From Paenibacillus solani (lineage in GTDB: Bacteria; Bacillota; Bacilli; Paenibacillales; Paenibacillaceae): a DNA stretch of 64,000 bases. The stretch is taken from positions 242,874 through 306,873 of the forward strand of contig NZ_LIUT01000008.1 of assembly GCF_001277345.1 (NCBI RefSeq), in the 5' to 3' direction. Shown here piece after piece: positions 44,828 through 53,990 of this stretch. The notes beneath the pieces are model-generated. The model was not told where the DNA came from and made no database searches. It saw only the letters and a program-made list of their open reading frames with translations. Position 1 is the stretch's first letter; every line of letters begins with the position of its first letter. Position numbers and translations under genes: made by a program.

Positions 44828-46348
44828 ATGTTTAAGAAAAAGGTCTCTATACTGTCCCTTGCTCTCGTGCTTCTGCTGACGGTCGTATTGTCGGCTTGCG
44901 GCAGTAAGGAAGGCGCTAAGTCTGGCGAACCTTCGAAAGAAGGGGCAGCCATTCAAAGCGACGGTACGGTCGATGTATCCAAGCTGGATCCGGTCAAACT
45001 AAAAATGTACATGATCGGGCCTAACCAGAAGGATCTTCCCGTGGTTCAAGAGGAAATCAATAAATATTTGACGGAAAAAATCAATGCAACGATCGAGATC
45101 AGTATGATCGACTGGGGCGATTACAGCCAGCGGATGCAGGTTATTACAAGCTCCGGTGAGAATTACGACATCGCCTTCACTAGCTCATGGGCGTTCGATT
45201 ATCTCCCAAATGCAGCCAAGGGCGCGTTTAAGCCGCTGAATGACCTGCTTGATCAATATGGAAAAGGCATTAAGGAAACGCTGGATCCTCGTTTCTTGGA
45301 AGGAACGAAGGTCAACGGCGTGAACTATGGCATCCCGGCCAACAAGGAATTGGCACAACAGTTTGTATGGCGCTTCAATAAGAAGTATCTGGATAAGTAC
45401 AACCTGGACATTTCCAATGTAACGACGCTTGAGGATCTCGAGCCGCTTCTGAAAACGATTAAAGAGAGCGAGCCTGCAGATATTACACCGCTTGCTGTAC
45501 CGAAAGGCTTTAAGCCGTACTTGCCGGTTGATTTCCCGCTTGGTGATGAAATTCCGATCGGTATGTACCTTGACACCAAAGACTTTAAATTTGTGAACCT
45601 GTTGGATTCACCTGAACTGAAATCGGCTCTGACCACGATGCGCAAATACTATAAAGCGGGTTATGTGCGCGAGGACGTAGCGACACTGGATGGCATTGAT
45701 AACATCAAAACCGGCAAATGGCTCGTGGACCGCGAGATTACCCAGCCATACGCAGAGCTCGGCTGGTCCAGAAACGCGAAATATGACATTGTGACGAGAC
45801 CGATGCATGATCCTGTCATTTACACCAGCTCCGCAGCAGGCTCAATGATGGCGATTTCTTCTTACTCCAAAAATCCGGAGCGGGCGATGATGTTCTTGAA
45901 CCTGCTTAACACAGATGTGAAACTCCGGAATATGATTCAATACGGTTTGGAAGGAACGCACTACAAGAAGCTTGAAGAGCCGTACATCGAGGATATGCCT
46001 GCTATGCAAGAGAGCTATGCTATGCCTGGATTTGCGCTCGGCAATATGTTCCTGACGTACCTTCATGAAGGTGAGCCTAAGGACAAGTGGGAAGCATTCG
46101 AGAAATTTAACAGCTCCGCTGTAGTAGCTCCTACGTTCGGCTTTAACTTTGATACGGCTCCTGTAAAAACGGAAGTTGCGGCTATCACGAACGTAGCGAA
46201 GGAATTTATTCCTGCACTGTATACCGGCTCCATCGATCCTGAAGAATACTTGCCAAAAGCAAAACAAAAGTTCCAGGATGCCGGAATTGACAAAGTTATC
46301 GCTGAAGCTCAAAAGCAGTTTGATGAGTGGAAAGCTCAAAACAAGTAA
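44828..46348 (+). CDS. Extracellular sugar-binding lipoprotein of the ABC importer
   Basis: A 506-residue solute-binding protein of the LplA-like group. The N-terminus has a lipoprotein signal (MFKKKVSILSLALVLLLTVV, then lipobox LSAC with Cys24), so the mature protein is anchored to the outer face of the membrane. AGGGGG precedes the ATG. It lies directly after the two permeases and before the GH85 gene. It probably captures oligosaccharides released by GH85 from N-glycans; the ligand is inferred from context. Confidence 0.93.
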   Translation: MFKKKVSILSLALVLLLTVVLSACGSKEGAKSGEPSKEGAAIQSDGTVDVSKLDPVKLKMYMIGPNQKDLPVVQEEINKYLTEKINATIEISMIDWGDYSQRMQVITSSGENYDIAFTSSWAFDYLPNAAKGAFKPLNDLLDQYGKGIKETLDPRFLEGTKVNGVNYGIPANKELAQQFVWRFNKKYLDKYNLDISNVTTLEDLEPLLKTIKESEPADITPLAVPKGFKPYLPVDFPLGDEIPIGMYLDTKDFKFVNLLDSPELKSALTTMRKYYKAGYVREDVATLDGIDNIKTGKWLVDREITQPYAELGWSRNAKYDIVTRPMHDPVIYTSSAAGSMMAISSYSKNPERAMMFLNLLNTDVKLRNMIQYGLEGTHYKKLEEPYIEDMPAMQESYAMPGFALGNMFLTYLHEGEPKDKWEAFEKFNSSAVVAPTFGFNFDTAPVKTEVAAITNVAKEFIPALYTGSIDPEEYLPKAKQKFQDAGIDKVIAEAQKQFDEWKAQNK

Positions 46349-46367
46349 GGCATAAGAAGTGGTTGAA

Positions 46368-46410
46368 AGAGAAGAAACGGCTGATGTATGCGGCCGTTTC
46401 TCTCTATTTA
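46368..46410 (+). terminator. Attenuator/terminator between binding protein and GH85 genes
   Basis: AGAGAAGAAACGGC pairs with GCCGTTTCTCT (with a bulge) and is followed by a T-rich tail. Partial read-through would give less endoglycosidase than binding protein. Confidence 0.6.
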
Positions 46411-46477
46411 ATATTGCTCTTTCTGGAAAAGATTAGTACGACACTACGAATTCATCATCTTAGGAGGTTTTTTCAGA

Positions 46478-49258
46478 GTGAAAAGAATCAAACCGGATTA
46501 TGTCATGAAAGCCAAGTGGAGACGCAGAATGACGGTATGGATGAGCACGGCGCTGCTGGCTGCATCCCTGACGGGTCTTGCGGGCGAAGCCGAAGCAGCC
46601 CCGCCTCACTCGTCCTATTGGTACCCGAACAACTTGCTGGAATGGTCGCCGTCCAAGGATCAGGATGCACGCTTTAATCAGGGAACCGTGAAGCTGGAAT
46701 CCAAGCGGGTCCAGGGCAGCAAGGTCAACAGCCATGCCAAGGAGGAAGTAAAGGTTCTATCGATTGCTTCCATGTATCCAAGCACCAGCGGAGCTCCTTC
46801 CCAAGGCTCTGAGAAGTTCCATACGTATACCTTCAGTAACTGGCAGTATATCGACAAGCTGGTGATGTGGGGCGGCTCGGCAGGCGAAGGATTGATTGTT
46901 CCGCCAAGCGCCGATGTGATCGATGCGGCACACAAGAATGGCGTTCCTGTTTTTGGAACCGTTTTCTTGCCGCAAACGGAGCATGGTGGCAAGATTGAGT
47001 GGCTGCATGATCTGCTGCAGCAGCGGGAGGATGGTTCCTTCCCGGTTGCCGACAAGTTGATTGAGGTTGCTACATACTACGGATTTGATGGCTGGTTCAT
47101 CAATCAGGAGACCCAGGGCGGTACTCCCGAGGATGCCGCTAAGATGGCTGAATTCTTAACTTATCTCCAGCAGAAGAAAGCACCAGGCATGGAGATGATC
47201 TGGTACGATTCCATGATCAAGGAAGGACCTGTGAAATGGCAGGGGGCTTTGACGGATAAGAACGAGATGTTCTTCCAGCAGGGAACTCAGCGGGTGTCCG
47301 ACAATATGTTTATCGATTTTCGCTGGCAGTTCAAGGACGAGAAGAAAGGCAAATACGATTACATCACCCCATTCCTGAACTCTCCGGCGAAGGCAGCAGA
47401 GCTTGGCCGCAGCCCGTATGATCTGTATGCCGGGATTGATGTGGAGGCAAACGACTACAACAGTAAGTTCAATTGGCCGGTCGTGTTCCCGGAAGGCAAG
47501 AAAGCGACCACTTCCCTCGGCATTTACCGTCCGGACTGGGCCTTCAACAGCTCTGAGACGCATGAGGAATACATGAAGAAGGAGCAGATCTTCTGGGCGG
47601 GACCCGGCATGAACCCGGCGAATACTACCCAGCCTGAAGGAGCCGACCCGCTCGCCTGGAGAGGGATTGCTCATGATGTCGTTGCCAAAACGGTGCTGAC
47701 TGGTTCCGAGTTTGTCACTCACTTCAATACCGGGAACGGCCATATGTTTGCAGTAGACGGCAAAGAGATGCGAAGCCAAGACTGGAGCAACCGGAGTCTG
47801 CAGGATATTTTGCCGACCTGGCGCTGGATCACGGAAACCGACGGCAAGGGGGAGGCCCTCAAGCCTGGCTTCGATTTCAGCAAATCGTATTACGGGGGCA
47901 GCTCACTTCAGGTAGCAGGTCCTGTTAGCAAAGGCTCTTCTACTCATGTGAAGCTGTATAAGGCGAGTATTCCGGTAGAAGCAACGACAGAAGTATCGCT
48001 TGTTTATACGGACAATGCGAAGGATGCCAAGGTGAAGATCGGTTTAGCCTTCTCTGATGCGCCGGATGAATATGTGTTGTTCGAGCCGTCCGAGTGGACT
48101 CAGGCAGGCACGAACCAGGATTGGAAGCAGGGCAGCTTCAGACTGAACAAGTTCAAAGGCCGTACGATTACGGGAATTTCACTTCAGTTCGAATCCGCGG
48201 TGGATATGGCGAATTATCAAGCTAACATCGGCAAGCTGGCCGTTACGCAGGTGAATGATAAGGCGAAGAAGCCGCACCAGGTGAGCGATCTGCAGGTGAT
48301 CGACAACGACTTCCGCGATGGAATCTATGGTGATGCACGTTTGTCATGGAAGGCACCGAAACAGGCTGAGGACGTGATGTATTACCAGGTGTACCGGGTT
48401 CATCCGGACGGCAAATATGAGTTGATGGGCATGACGGGAAACACCGTTTATTATGTGCCTGAAATGAAACGACTGCAAAAAGAGCAGTCCACTAAAATGG
48501 TCGTGATTCCGGTGAACCGCCATTACGAACAAGGCAAGGCGTCGTCGGTCCGCTTTGACTGGCCGGAATATCCAAAACCTACTGCAGCCTTCCAGGCGGA
48601 CAAAACCTTGATCGCGCCAGGGGAAACGGTTCAATTTACCGATCTTTCTTCGGAAGTGACGGAGTCCTGGAACTGGAGCTTCCCGGGAGGACAGCCTGCG
48701 TCCAGCACGGAGCAGCATCCAAAAGTGACGTATGCGGAGGAAGGAACGTACGAGGTGACGCTTACCGCCAAGAATAGCGTAGGCGAGGACAAGGTACAGA
48801 AGAAACTCATCACGGTTACACGGGAAGCGGAGAATGGCGTCGGTAATCTTGCCCTTGGCAAGGAGGCATCGGCATCCAGCTTCGTGAACGAGAAGGAATC
48901 CCCTCCATTTGCGGTAGACGGTAATGTCGCTACCAAATGGTGTGCGGTCGGAGACGGGCCTCACTCGCTCACAGTAGACCTCGGAGCCGAGCATAAGATC
49001 AGCGAATTCGTGATCAAGCATGCAGAAGCGGGTGGCGAGCCGGCCGCATTCAATACGCGGGCATTCACCATTCAGGTTAGTCAGGACGGCAAGGAATGGA
49101 AGGATGCCGTATCGGTCAAAGACAATACGAAAGGTGTCAGCAGCCATGCCATTGAGCTTACCTCTGCACGATATGTGCGTCTGCAAGTAGAGAAGGCGAC
49201 ACAAGGCGGCGATACGGCTGCCCGGATTTATGATTTTGAAGTGCTGGGCTTGAAGTAA
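46478..49258 (+). CDS. Secreted GH85 endo-beta-N-acetylglucosaminidase
   Basis: A 926-residue secreted glycosidase that cuts between the two core GlcNAc residues of N-linked glycans. A signal peptide (residues about 18-40) precedes a GH85 catalytic domain (about 90-430). Its diagnostic DGWFINQET motif contains Asn209 and Glu211, the substrate-assisted pair of this family. A beta-sandwich domain (about 470-620), an FnIII-like region, a PKD domain (about 705-785; SWNWSFPGG) and a C-terminal F5/8-type CBM32 domain (about 790-926) follow. AGGAGG stands 10 nt before GTG 46478. It ends the ABC-importer operon, linking glycan release to uptake. Its targets might be fungal, plant or animal glycoproteins. 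Confidence 0.93.
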   Translation: MKRIKPDYVMKAKWRRRMTVWMSTALLAASLTGLAGEAEAAPPHSSYWYPNNLLEWSPSKDQDARFNQGTVKLESKRVQGSKVNSHAKEEVKVLSIASMYPSTSGAPSQGSEKFHTYTFSNWQYIDKLVMWGGSAGEGLIVPPSADVIDAAHKNGVPVFGTVFLPQTEHGGKIEWLHDLLQQREDGSFPVADKLIEVATYYGFDGWFINQETQGGTPEDAAKMAEFLTYLQQKKAPGMEMIWYDSMIKEGPVKWQGALTDKNEMFFQQGTQRVSDNMFIDFRWQFKDEKKGKYDYITPFLNSPAKAAELGRSPYDLYAGIDVEANDYNSKFNWPVVFPEGKKATTSLGIYRPDWAFNSSETHEEYMKKEQIFWAGPGMNPANTTQPEGADPLAWRGIAHDVVAKTVLTGSEFVTHFNTGNGHMFAVDGKEMRSQDWSNRSLQDILPTWRWITETDGKGEALKPGFDFSKSYYGGSSLQVAGPVSKGSSTHVKLYKASIPVEATTEVSLVYTDNAKDAKVKIGLAFSDAPDEYVLFEPSEWTQAGTNQDWKQGSFRLNKFKGRTITGISLQFESAVDMANYQANIGKLAVTQVNDKAKKPHQVSDLQVIDNDFRDGIYGDARLSWKAPKQAEDVMYYQVYRVHPDGKYELMGMTGNTVYYVPEMKRLQKEQSTKMVVIPVNRHYEQGKASSVRFDWPEYPKPTAAFQADKTLIAPGETVQFTDLSSEVTESWNWSFPGGQPASSTEQHPKVTYAEEGTYEVTLTAKNSVGEDKVQKKLITVTREAENGVGNLALGKEASASSFVNEKESPPFAVDGNVATKWCAVGDGPHSLTVDLGAEHKISEFVIKHAEAGGEPAAFNTRAFTIQVSQDGKEWKDAVSVKDNTKGVSSHAIELTSARYVRLQVEKATQGGDTAARIYDFEVLGLK

Positions 49259-49272
49259 TATGAGTTAACACT

Positions 49273-49305
49273 AGAGCGTTTCCCTTAAAGGGAACGCTCT
49301 TTTTA
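49273..49305 (+). terminator. Terminator of the GH85 operon
   Basis: AGAGCGTT...AACGCTCT stem, extended by CCCTT/AAGGG, followed by TTTTT. Confidence 0.85.
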
Positions 49306-49422
49306 GGCTGCCTGCCAAGCTGAATTAATACCCTATTGAATGATCTGTCAGCCATGCTTATGATGAAATTGTGAACCATGGGGATTAGTGAAACCTGTAT
49401 CCAAGGGGGAGGAATAGCCATA

Positions 49423-49930
49423 ATGCTGTACGATCTACGAGGGGAAGCGAACATGTCGCCGATTGTAGGGATGCTATATTCGGCTGCAGTCCATCACGAC
49501 GGGCATGTCGCAGGCAGAAGTGGACTACAAGGGCCCTGATAACGATTCTAACAGCACTGCTCAATTAATCAGACATATTATGTATGTGGACCTAAACTGG
49601 GTGTACAGAATCAAGGGAGAGCCTCTGCCGCGTTCGTTCATAGAGCAATATGGACCCATGATTGATGAACATAACAGGCTGCCAATGGTTGAGGGAGTAT
49701 CACCGGGCACGCTGACGTCTAACTATGAAGATGTGATGAACATGCTGAGGGATGTTTGCTGCCAATTAACAGATACCGGATTGGATCAAGTGGTTACGTT
49801 TGGTCATCAGAACGAGAAACAAGCCAGCATACGCTGGGGATTATGGCATATGGCTGATCACAGCCGCTACCATCAGGCTCATATCAACTTGTTAAGAAAA
49901 TGGTATGGTGAAAGCTCCCGCACTCTTTAG
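49423..49930 (+). pseudogene. Frameshifted DinB-family gene
   Basis: GGGGGAGG precedes ATG 49423, which opens a frame reading LRGEANMSPIVGMLYS, a typical DinB-family N-terminus. Between about 49475 and 49490 coding similarity moves to the next frame (RLQSITTGMSQAEVDYKG) and continues to the stop at 49930 (total about 165 residues). The C-terminal HMADHSRYHQAHINLLRK block with its metal-binding histidine is intact. A short internal ATG at 49505 could give a 141-residue product lacking the first helix and part of the metal site. Either the gene is inactive or one indel is a sequencing error. Confidence 0.7.
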
Positions 49931-49975
49931 GAGAGGCAACAATTATCCTTATCGACTTCATGAACACATATGAAG

Positions 49976-50007
49976 AAGGTTCCCACTGAGGATAGTGGGA
50001 ACCTTTT
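49976..50007 (+). terminator. Terminator after the DinB-like gene
   Basis: AAGGTTCCCACT and AGTGGGAACCTT form a perfect 12-bp stem, followed by TTT. Confidence 0.88.
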
Positions 50008-50192
50008 TGTATCTTTTTGGAAGATGAACATGGACTTAGGTGGTCCCCTTGGCCCCCGTTAACACCAATTACAGGAAGTATTTACGGAAGAAAATGGGTA
50101 TATCGGAGACTTGCAAATCCATTTTGCCTAAAAAGTTAGTGAAATTTAGCACATGTCATACTAGTTGTCAAGCAACTATCGCAATATTTTCG

Positions 50193-50254
50193 TTGCAATT
50201 GTGTCTATTTCTTGATAATATTTAGAACTGTAATATTTAGAAGTCTAAATATTA
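50193..50254 (+). promoter_or_regulatory. Promoter with triple operator of the SDR-MFS-SDR-MarR operon
   Basis: TTGCAA (50193-50198) and TAATAT (50216-50221) are spaced 17 bp. The 11-mer TAATATTTAGA occurs at 50216-50226, again at 50231-50241, and in inverted form at 50244-50254, so that the last two make a perfect palindrome with a 2-bp centre. One copy covers the -10 box. This fits a MarR-type repressor; the operon's last gene encodes one. Confidence 0.65.
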
Positions 50255-50300
50255 AGTATATTACTCATCATAGATGTGTAGGCAGAAAGGAGCCTGAAAA

Positions 50301-51110
50301 ATGGCAAGAATGAATAATAAGGTAGCGCTGATCACGGGAGGCGCTTCTGGTATAGGCTTATCCTCAGCCCAATTAATGGCTAAAGAAGGAGCTAAAGTGG
50401 TTATCGCTGACTTCAATGTCGAAGGGGCAAAGGAAGCGGCAGAGAATATTAAAGCCCAAGGCGGCGAGGCAGCAGTCGTATTTGTGGATGCCGGAAACGG
50501 AGATTCTATCAAGGAAGCCGTTGAATTCACCGTTAAGAAGTATGGCAAAATCACGACACTGTTTAACAATGTCGGCTTGACCAATCTCAAGAAGGACCTC
50601 GACGTAGTCAACATGGACCTCGATGAGTGGGATCGTCTCATGAATATCAACCTGAAGAGCGTATTGCTCGGCACGCGGTATGCCGTTCCTCACATGATTG
50701 AAGCAGGTGGCGGCTCTATTATTAACACGGCTTCTATGGCTGGCTTCGCTTCCGATGCCATCCGGGCAGCGTATGGGGCTTCTAAAGCCGGCGTGGTAAA
50801 TCTTACAAGATATATCGCAACCCAGTATGGAAAATATAATATTCGTTCTAACACAGTCGCTCCGGGATTGATCCTGACACCAGCAGCTAAGAATAACATG
50901 CCCGCTGAGGTGCTGGACTTATTCGCGAAATACAATGCACTGCCATACCATGGTGAACCGGAAGATATCGGTTATACGGTTCTGTTCCTGGCCTCCGATG
51001 AATCCCGGTTTATTACTGGACAGACGATCCAGGTTGAGGGTGGTCACTATATCGCTAACCCGACCGTTCCTGACTTTGAGCAATTTTCAAAGATGGCGCA
51101 AGGAAAATAA
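50301..51110 (+). CDS. SDR-family oxidoreductase
   Basis: A 269-residue classical short-chain dehydrogenase, with TGGASGIGLSSAQL (about 11-24), NNVGLTN, NTASMAG carrying the catalytic serine, and YGASKAGV with the Tyr/Lys pair. ADFN after strand 2 suggests NAD(H). AAAGGAG precedes the ATG. It is followed by an MFS permease and a second SDR, apparently one operon controlled by the MarR gene at its end. Substrate is unknown. Confidence 0.9.
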   Translation: MARMNNKVALITGGASGIGLSSAQLMAKEGAKVVIADFNVEGAKEAAENIKAQGGEAAVVFVDAGNGDSIKEAVEFTVKKYGKITTLFNNVGLTNLKKDLDVVNMDLDEWDRLMNINLKSVLLGTRYAVPHMIEAGGGSIINTASMAGFASDAIRAAYGASKAGVVNLTRYIATQYGKYNIRSNTVAPGLILTPAAKNNMPAEVLDLFAKYNALPYHGEPEDIGYTVLFLASDESRFITGQTIQVEGGHYIANPTVPDFEQFSKMAQGK

Positions 51111-51158
51111 CTTCTAACGATTCAAACATATATTACTAGAATGGGAAGTGAAGTAAGC

Positions 51159-52421
51159 ATGGGCCACAAAAAAGGGGGAATCCACTACGCTTGGTGGATT
51201 TTGCTGGGGCTTTGTATCATGGTTGGGTTAGGTAAGGCGGGTCTGAATAACTCGGTAGGTCTTTTCTTGAAACCTGTTTCCACTGACCTCGGAGTAGGAC
51301 TTGGCAGCCTTTCTCTTTATGTTAGTATTTCCGCTATCATTACGATGTTCTTCCTGCCAATTGGCGGTAAATTAATGGCGAAATATGATACGCGTATGGT
51401 ATTGGTTACTGCCATTGTTCTGCAGGCCGGTGCTTTTGCCTTGTTCGGCTTGATGAGTTCGGTATGGGGCTGGTATATCCTGGCTGTTCCGCTTGCTGTG
51501 GGCGGTGTCTTCATTACCGTGCTTGCAGGTCCTGTACTCATCAATCAGTGGTTTAAGAAAAGCAAAGGTTTGGCGCTTGGCATCATGGGAGCTGCCGGGG
51601 GTGCGCTGGGCGTTGTTGTGCAGCCGGCTGTAGGTAACCTGATCGCTAATTCCGGCTGGAGAAATGCCTATATTATTGTCGGTATCACAGTCCTCGTGAT
51701 TGTTGTGCCAATCGTGCTTCTCCTGATCAGAAAGTCTCCTGCAGAGAAGCAAACGCTTCCTTACGGAGCAGAGGATACTAGTGAGGCGGCGATGGCTGCC
51801 GCTGCGGCGGATAATAAAGGAGTTACTTTATCAGCTGCGAAGAAATCATCTTCTTTCTATTTATTGATTACATTCTTCTTCATGATCACTTCCATCGCCA
51901 GCTTTGCCATGCACATTCCGACTTATCTGATGGACAAGGGGTTCGATGTGACCTTTGCAGGTAATGTAATGGCTACGAATATGGTCGGTGTACTGATCGG
52001 CTCTTTGGTTATTGGATATGCGAGCGATAAAATCGGCAGCAAAAATACAGCGCTAATTGTTATGGTTTTGGGTATCGTATCTATCGCTATGATGCTGTTC
52101 TCAGGATCAAGCACGCTCATCATTTCAATCGCTGTCGGACTATTCGGTTTTGTTACTTCCGCTATCGGAACCTTGGGACCTGCTCTTACTTCGAGTTTGT
52201 TCGGCAATAAGGAATACAGCCAAATCTATTCCGTAGCTTCGCTTGGCTTGGCGATTTCATCCATCGTTGCCATCCCGGCTTACGGATATGTATTCGACCT
52301 CACAGGAAGCTACACGACTGCTTTGTATGCGATCATTATTATGCTCATCATTAATATCATCTGTATTGGCTATGCTTTCATCGGGAAGAAGAAGATGGAG
52401 CAAGCAGGTCTGTGGAATTAA
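51159..52421 (+). CDS. MFS transporter, OFA (oxalate/formate antiporter-like) type
   Basis: A 12-helix major facilitator of about 420 residues. The HYAWWILLGLCIMVGLGKAG N-terminus, GAAGGALG loop and two six-helix halves joined by a hydrophilic linker (about 195-230) resemble monocarboxylate/OFA transporters. GGGAAGTGAAG stands before ATG 51159; an upstream in-frame ATG at 51141 has no such site. It lies between two SDR genes, so it may import a hydroxy or keto acid they oxidise or reduce. That substrate is inference. Confidence 0.85.
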   Translation: MGHKKGGIHYAWWILLGLCIMVGLGKAGLNNSVGLFLKPVSTDLGVGLGSLSLYVSISAIITMFFLPIGGKLMAKYDTRMVLVTAIVLQAGAFALFGLMSSVWGWYILAVPLAVGGVFITVLAGPVLINQWFKKSKGLALGIMGAAGGALGVVVQPAVGNLIANSGWRNAYIIVGITVLVIVVPIVLLLIRKSPAEKQTLPYGAEDTSEAAMAAAAADNKGVTLSAAKKSSSFYLLITFFFMITSIASFAMHIPTYLMDKGFDVTFAGNVMATNMVGVLIGSLVIGYASDKIGSKNTALIVMVLGIVSIAMMLFSGSSTLIISIAVGLFGFVTSAIGTLGPALTSSLFGNKEYSQIYSVASLGLAISSIVAIPAYGYVFDLTGSYTTALYAIIIMLIINIICIGYAFIGKKKMEQAGLWN

Positions 52422-52565
52422 GAGAGCATCATGCATTCGTAATATGTTTTAGGCACTAACCAATAACTAGATATCAACTGCAGCCGCGGCAGCGGATGAT
52501 GAATGTACCCGCTTACCGTTTTGGTGATGGCAGTTGAAATATATAACACGTCAGGAGCATGTGAC

Positions 52566-53300
52566 ATGGGAAAATTAGATAATAAAGTAGCGATTATTAC
52601 AGGCGGAGCCTCAGGCATCGGCGAAGGAATGGTTGATCTGTTTGCCAAGGAAGGCGCCATCGTTATTGCTGCGGACATCAATGAGGCAGCACTCGAGAAA
52701 GCGAGCCAGAAGGAAAATGTCTACGGCATGAAATTGAATGTAGCTTCCGATGAGGACTGGCAGGCACTGGCCAAAGAAGTGAACGAGCGTTTTGGCAAGA
52801 TCGATATCTTGGTTAACAACGCAGGCATCTCTTCAGAGAAGCCATACGCAGAAATCAATGCTGAGGATTGGCAGAAAATGCTCGCTATCAACGGTTTTGG
52901 TCCTTTTGCCGGCGTGAAGCATATCGCTCCTTACATGGCTGCTCAAAAGAAAGGCTCGATCGTTAATATTTCTTCCTACACAGCTATGATCGGACAAGGC
53001 TTCAACCATTACTCTGCATCCAAGGGTGCGGTAAGAGCAATGTCTAAAGCGGCAGCTACGACCTTTGGCCGTCAAGGCGTTCGGGTAAATGCCCTGTTCC
53101 CGGGGATCATTGAAACTCCGATGACTCAAGCACTTAGCAGCTCGAAGGAACTGCTGGGTCAATTGATTCAGGCAACGCCTCTGCAGCGTTTGGGTAAACC
53201 GGAAGATATCGCTCAAGCGGCATTGTTCTTGGCTTCGGATGACTCTTCATATATTACAGGCGCAGAATTGGTTATCGATGGTGGATTCTCAGCTCAATAG
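52566..53300 (+). CDS. SDR-family oxidoreductase
   Basis: A 244-residue classical SDR, with TGGASGIGEGM (about 12-22), NNAGISS, NISSYTA with the catalytic serine, and HYSASKGAV with Tyr/Lys. The frame extends to 52503, but CAGGAG before the ATG at 52566 and the family N-terminus support the shorter form. It differs clearly from the SDR at 50301, so the operon holds two distinct dehydrogenases. A terminator follows before the MarR gene. Confidence 0.88.
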   Translation: MGKLDNKVAIITGGASGIGEGMVDLFAKEGAIVIAADINEAALEKASQKENVYGMKLNVASDEDWQALAKEVNERFGKIDILVNNAGISSEKPYAEINAEDWQKMLAINGFGPFAGVKHIAPYMAAQKKGSIVNISSYTAMIGQGFNHYSASKGAVRAMSKAAATTFGRQGVRVNALFPGIIETPMTQALSSSKELLGQLIQATPLQRLGKPEDIAQAALFLASDDSSYITGAELVIDGGFSAQ

Positions 53301-53310
53301 GGTGTAGAAT

Positions 53311-53349
53311 GACGACAGCTCTTATTTTTATTAGGGCTGTCGTTTATTA
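53311..53349 (+). terminator. Terminator/attenuator before the marR-type gene
   Basis: ACGACAGC pairs with GCTGTCGT and is followed by TTATTAT. Read-through would be needed for expression of the MarR gene from the operon promoter. Confidence 0.6.
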
Positions 53350-53370
53350 TACCAAGGAGGTACAGGTATT

Positions 53371-53823
53371 ATGGAGGAACAGACGATATTCGAGCTCATA
53401 CATGATATGGATCAATTCACGAACCAGTTGATTATACAGTGGAATAAAACGTTTAACGAAGATCTTGGTGTGTCCCATGTCCTGGTATTAGGTCATCTGA
53501 GTGTTAATGGAAAGAGCCGGCCATCGGATATTGCAAGAAGATTGGGGCTGTCCCCCCCAACGCTCAGTTACTTATCGGAGAAGCTGGTAAAGCGGAAGCT
53601 GGCTGTAAGATTGTTCGATGAGTCGGATCGGCGGATTGTGTATTTGGATATTACTAGTAATGGACTTGCCATTCTGAAGAGAGCCATGGAGGAAGGGGTT
53701 AGGCTCCGCCGAGAATTGCTCGGGACATTAACAGAGGAAGACCGGGCGCAATTAGCCAAAATATATCGGAAGCTGAATACTGAAAATTTGACGCTCAGCT
53801 CCGGCTTAAGGCAAACGGAATAA
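53371..53823 (+). CDS. MarR-family transcriptional regulator
   Basis: A 150-residue winged-helix regulator. The DNA-reading helix region is SRPSDIARRLGLSPPTLSYLSEKLVKRKLAVR (about 49-80), followed by the wing residues DESDRRIVYLDIT with the family's conserved D-x-R. AAGGAGG precedes the ATG. It ends the SDR-MFS-SDR group and is the natural candidate to bind the triple site before 50301. The ligand is unknown. Confidence 0.92.
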   Translation: MEEQTIFELIHDMDQFTNQLIIQWNKTFNEDLGVSHVLVLGHLSVNGKSRPSDIARRLGLSPPTLSYLSEKLVKRKLAVRLFDESDRRIVYLDITSNGLAILKRAMEEGVRLRRELLGTLTEEDRAQLAKIYRKLNTENLTLSSGLRQTE

Positions 53824-53850
53824 CGGCTTTCCTGTCGGAAGCCGTTATTA
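53821..53850 (+). terminator. Terminator after the marR-type gene
   Basis: AACGGCTTTC with GAAGCCGTT forms a hairpin beginning at the stop codon, followed by ATTATAC; a moderate T-tail only. Confidence 0.65.
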
Positions 53851-53950
53851 TACATTTTATTTTATTGGCAGTGGCAGAAACGATTTTACAGCCAGCCAAA
53901 ACTGCAGATAATGCGGTGTATTCGCTAGTTAAGCAAGGCTTTACATAAAG

Positions 53951-53990
53951 AAGATGACCTCTAATTGTCATTAGAGATCATCTTTTTTTT
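53951..53990 (+). terminator. Strong terminator between convergent genes
   Basis: AAGATGACCTCTAA pairs with TTAGAGATCATCTT (one mismatch) and is followed by a run of T. It overlaps the stop codon of the ROK gene on the other strand. Confidence 0.8.

Noticed and set aside
48344..49204. A 286-codon minus-strand frame inside the GH85 gene
   Set aside because: It lies fully opposite a well supported coding region with PKD and CBM32 domains and has no recognisable domain.
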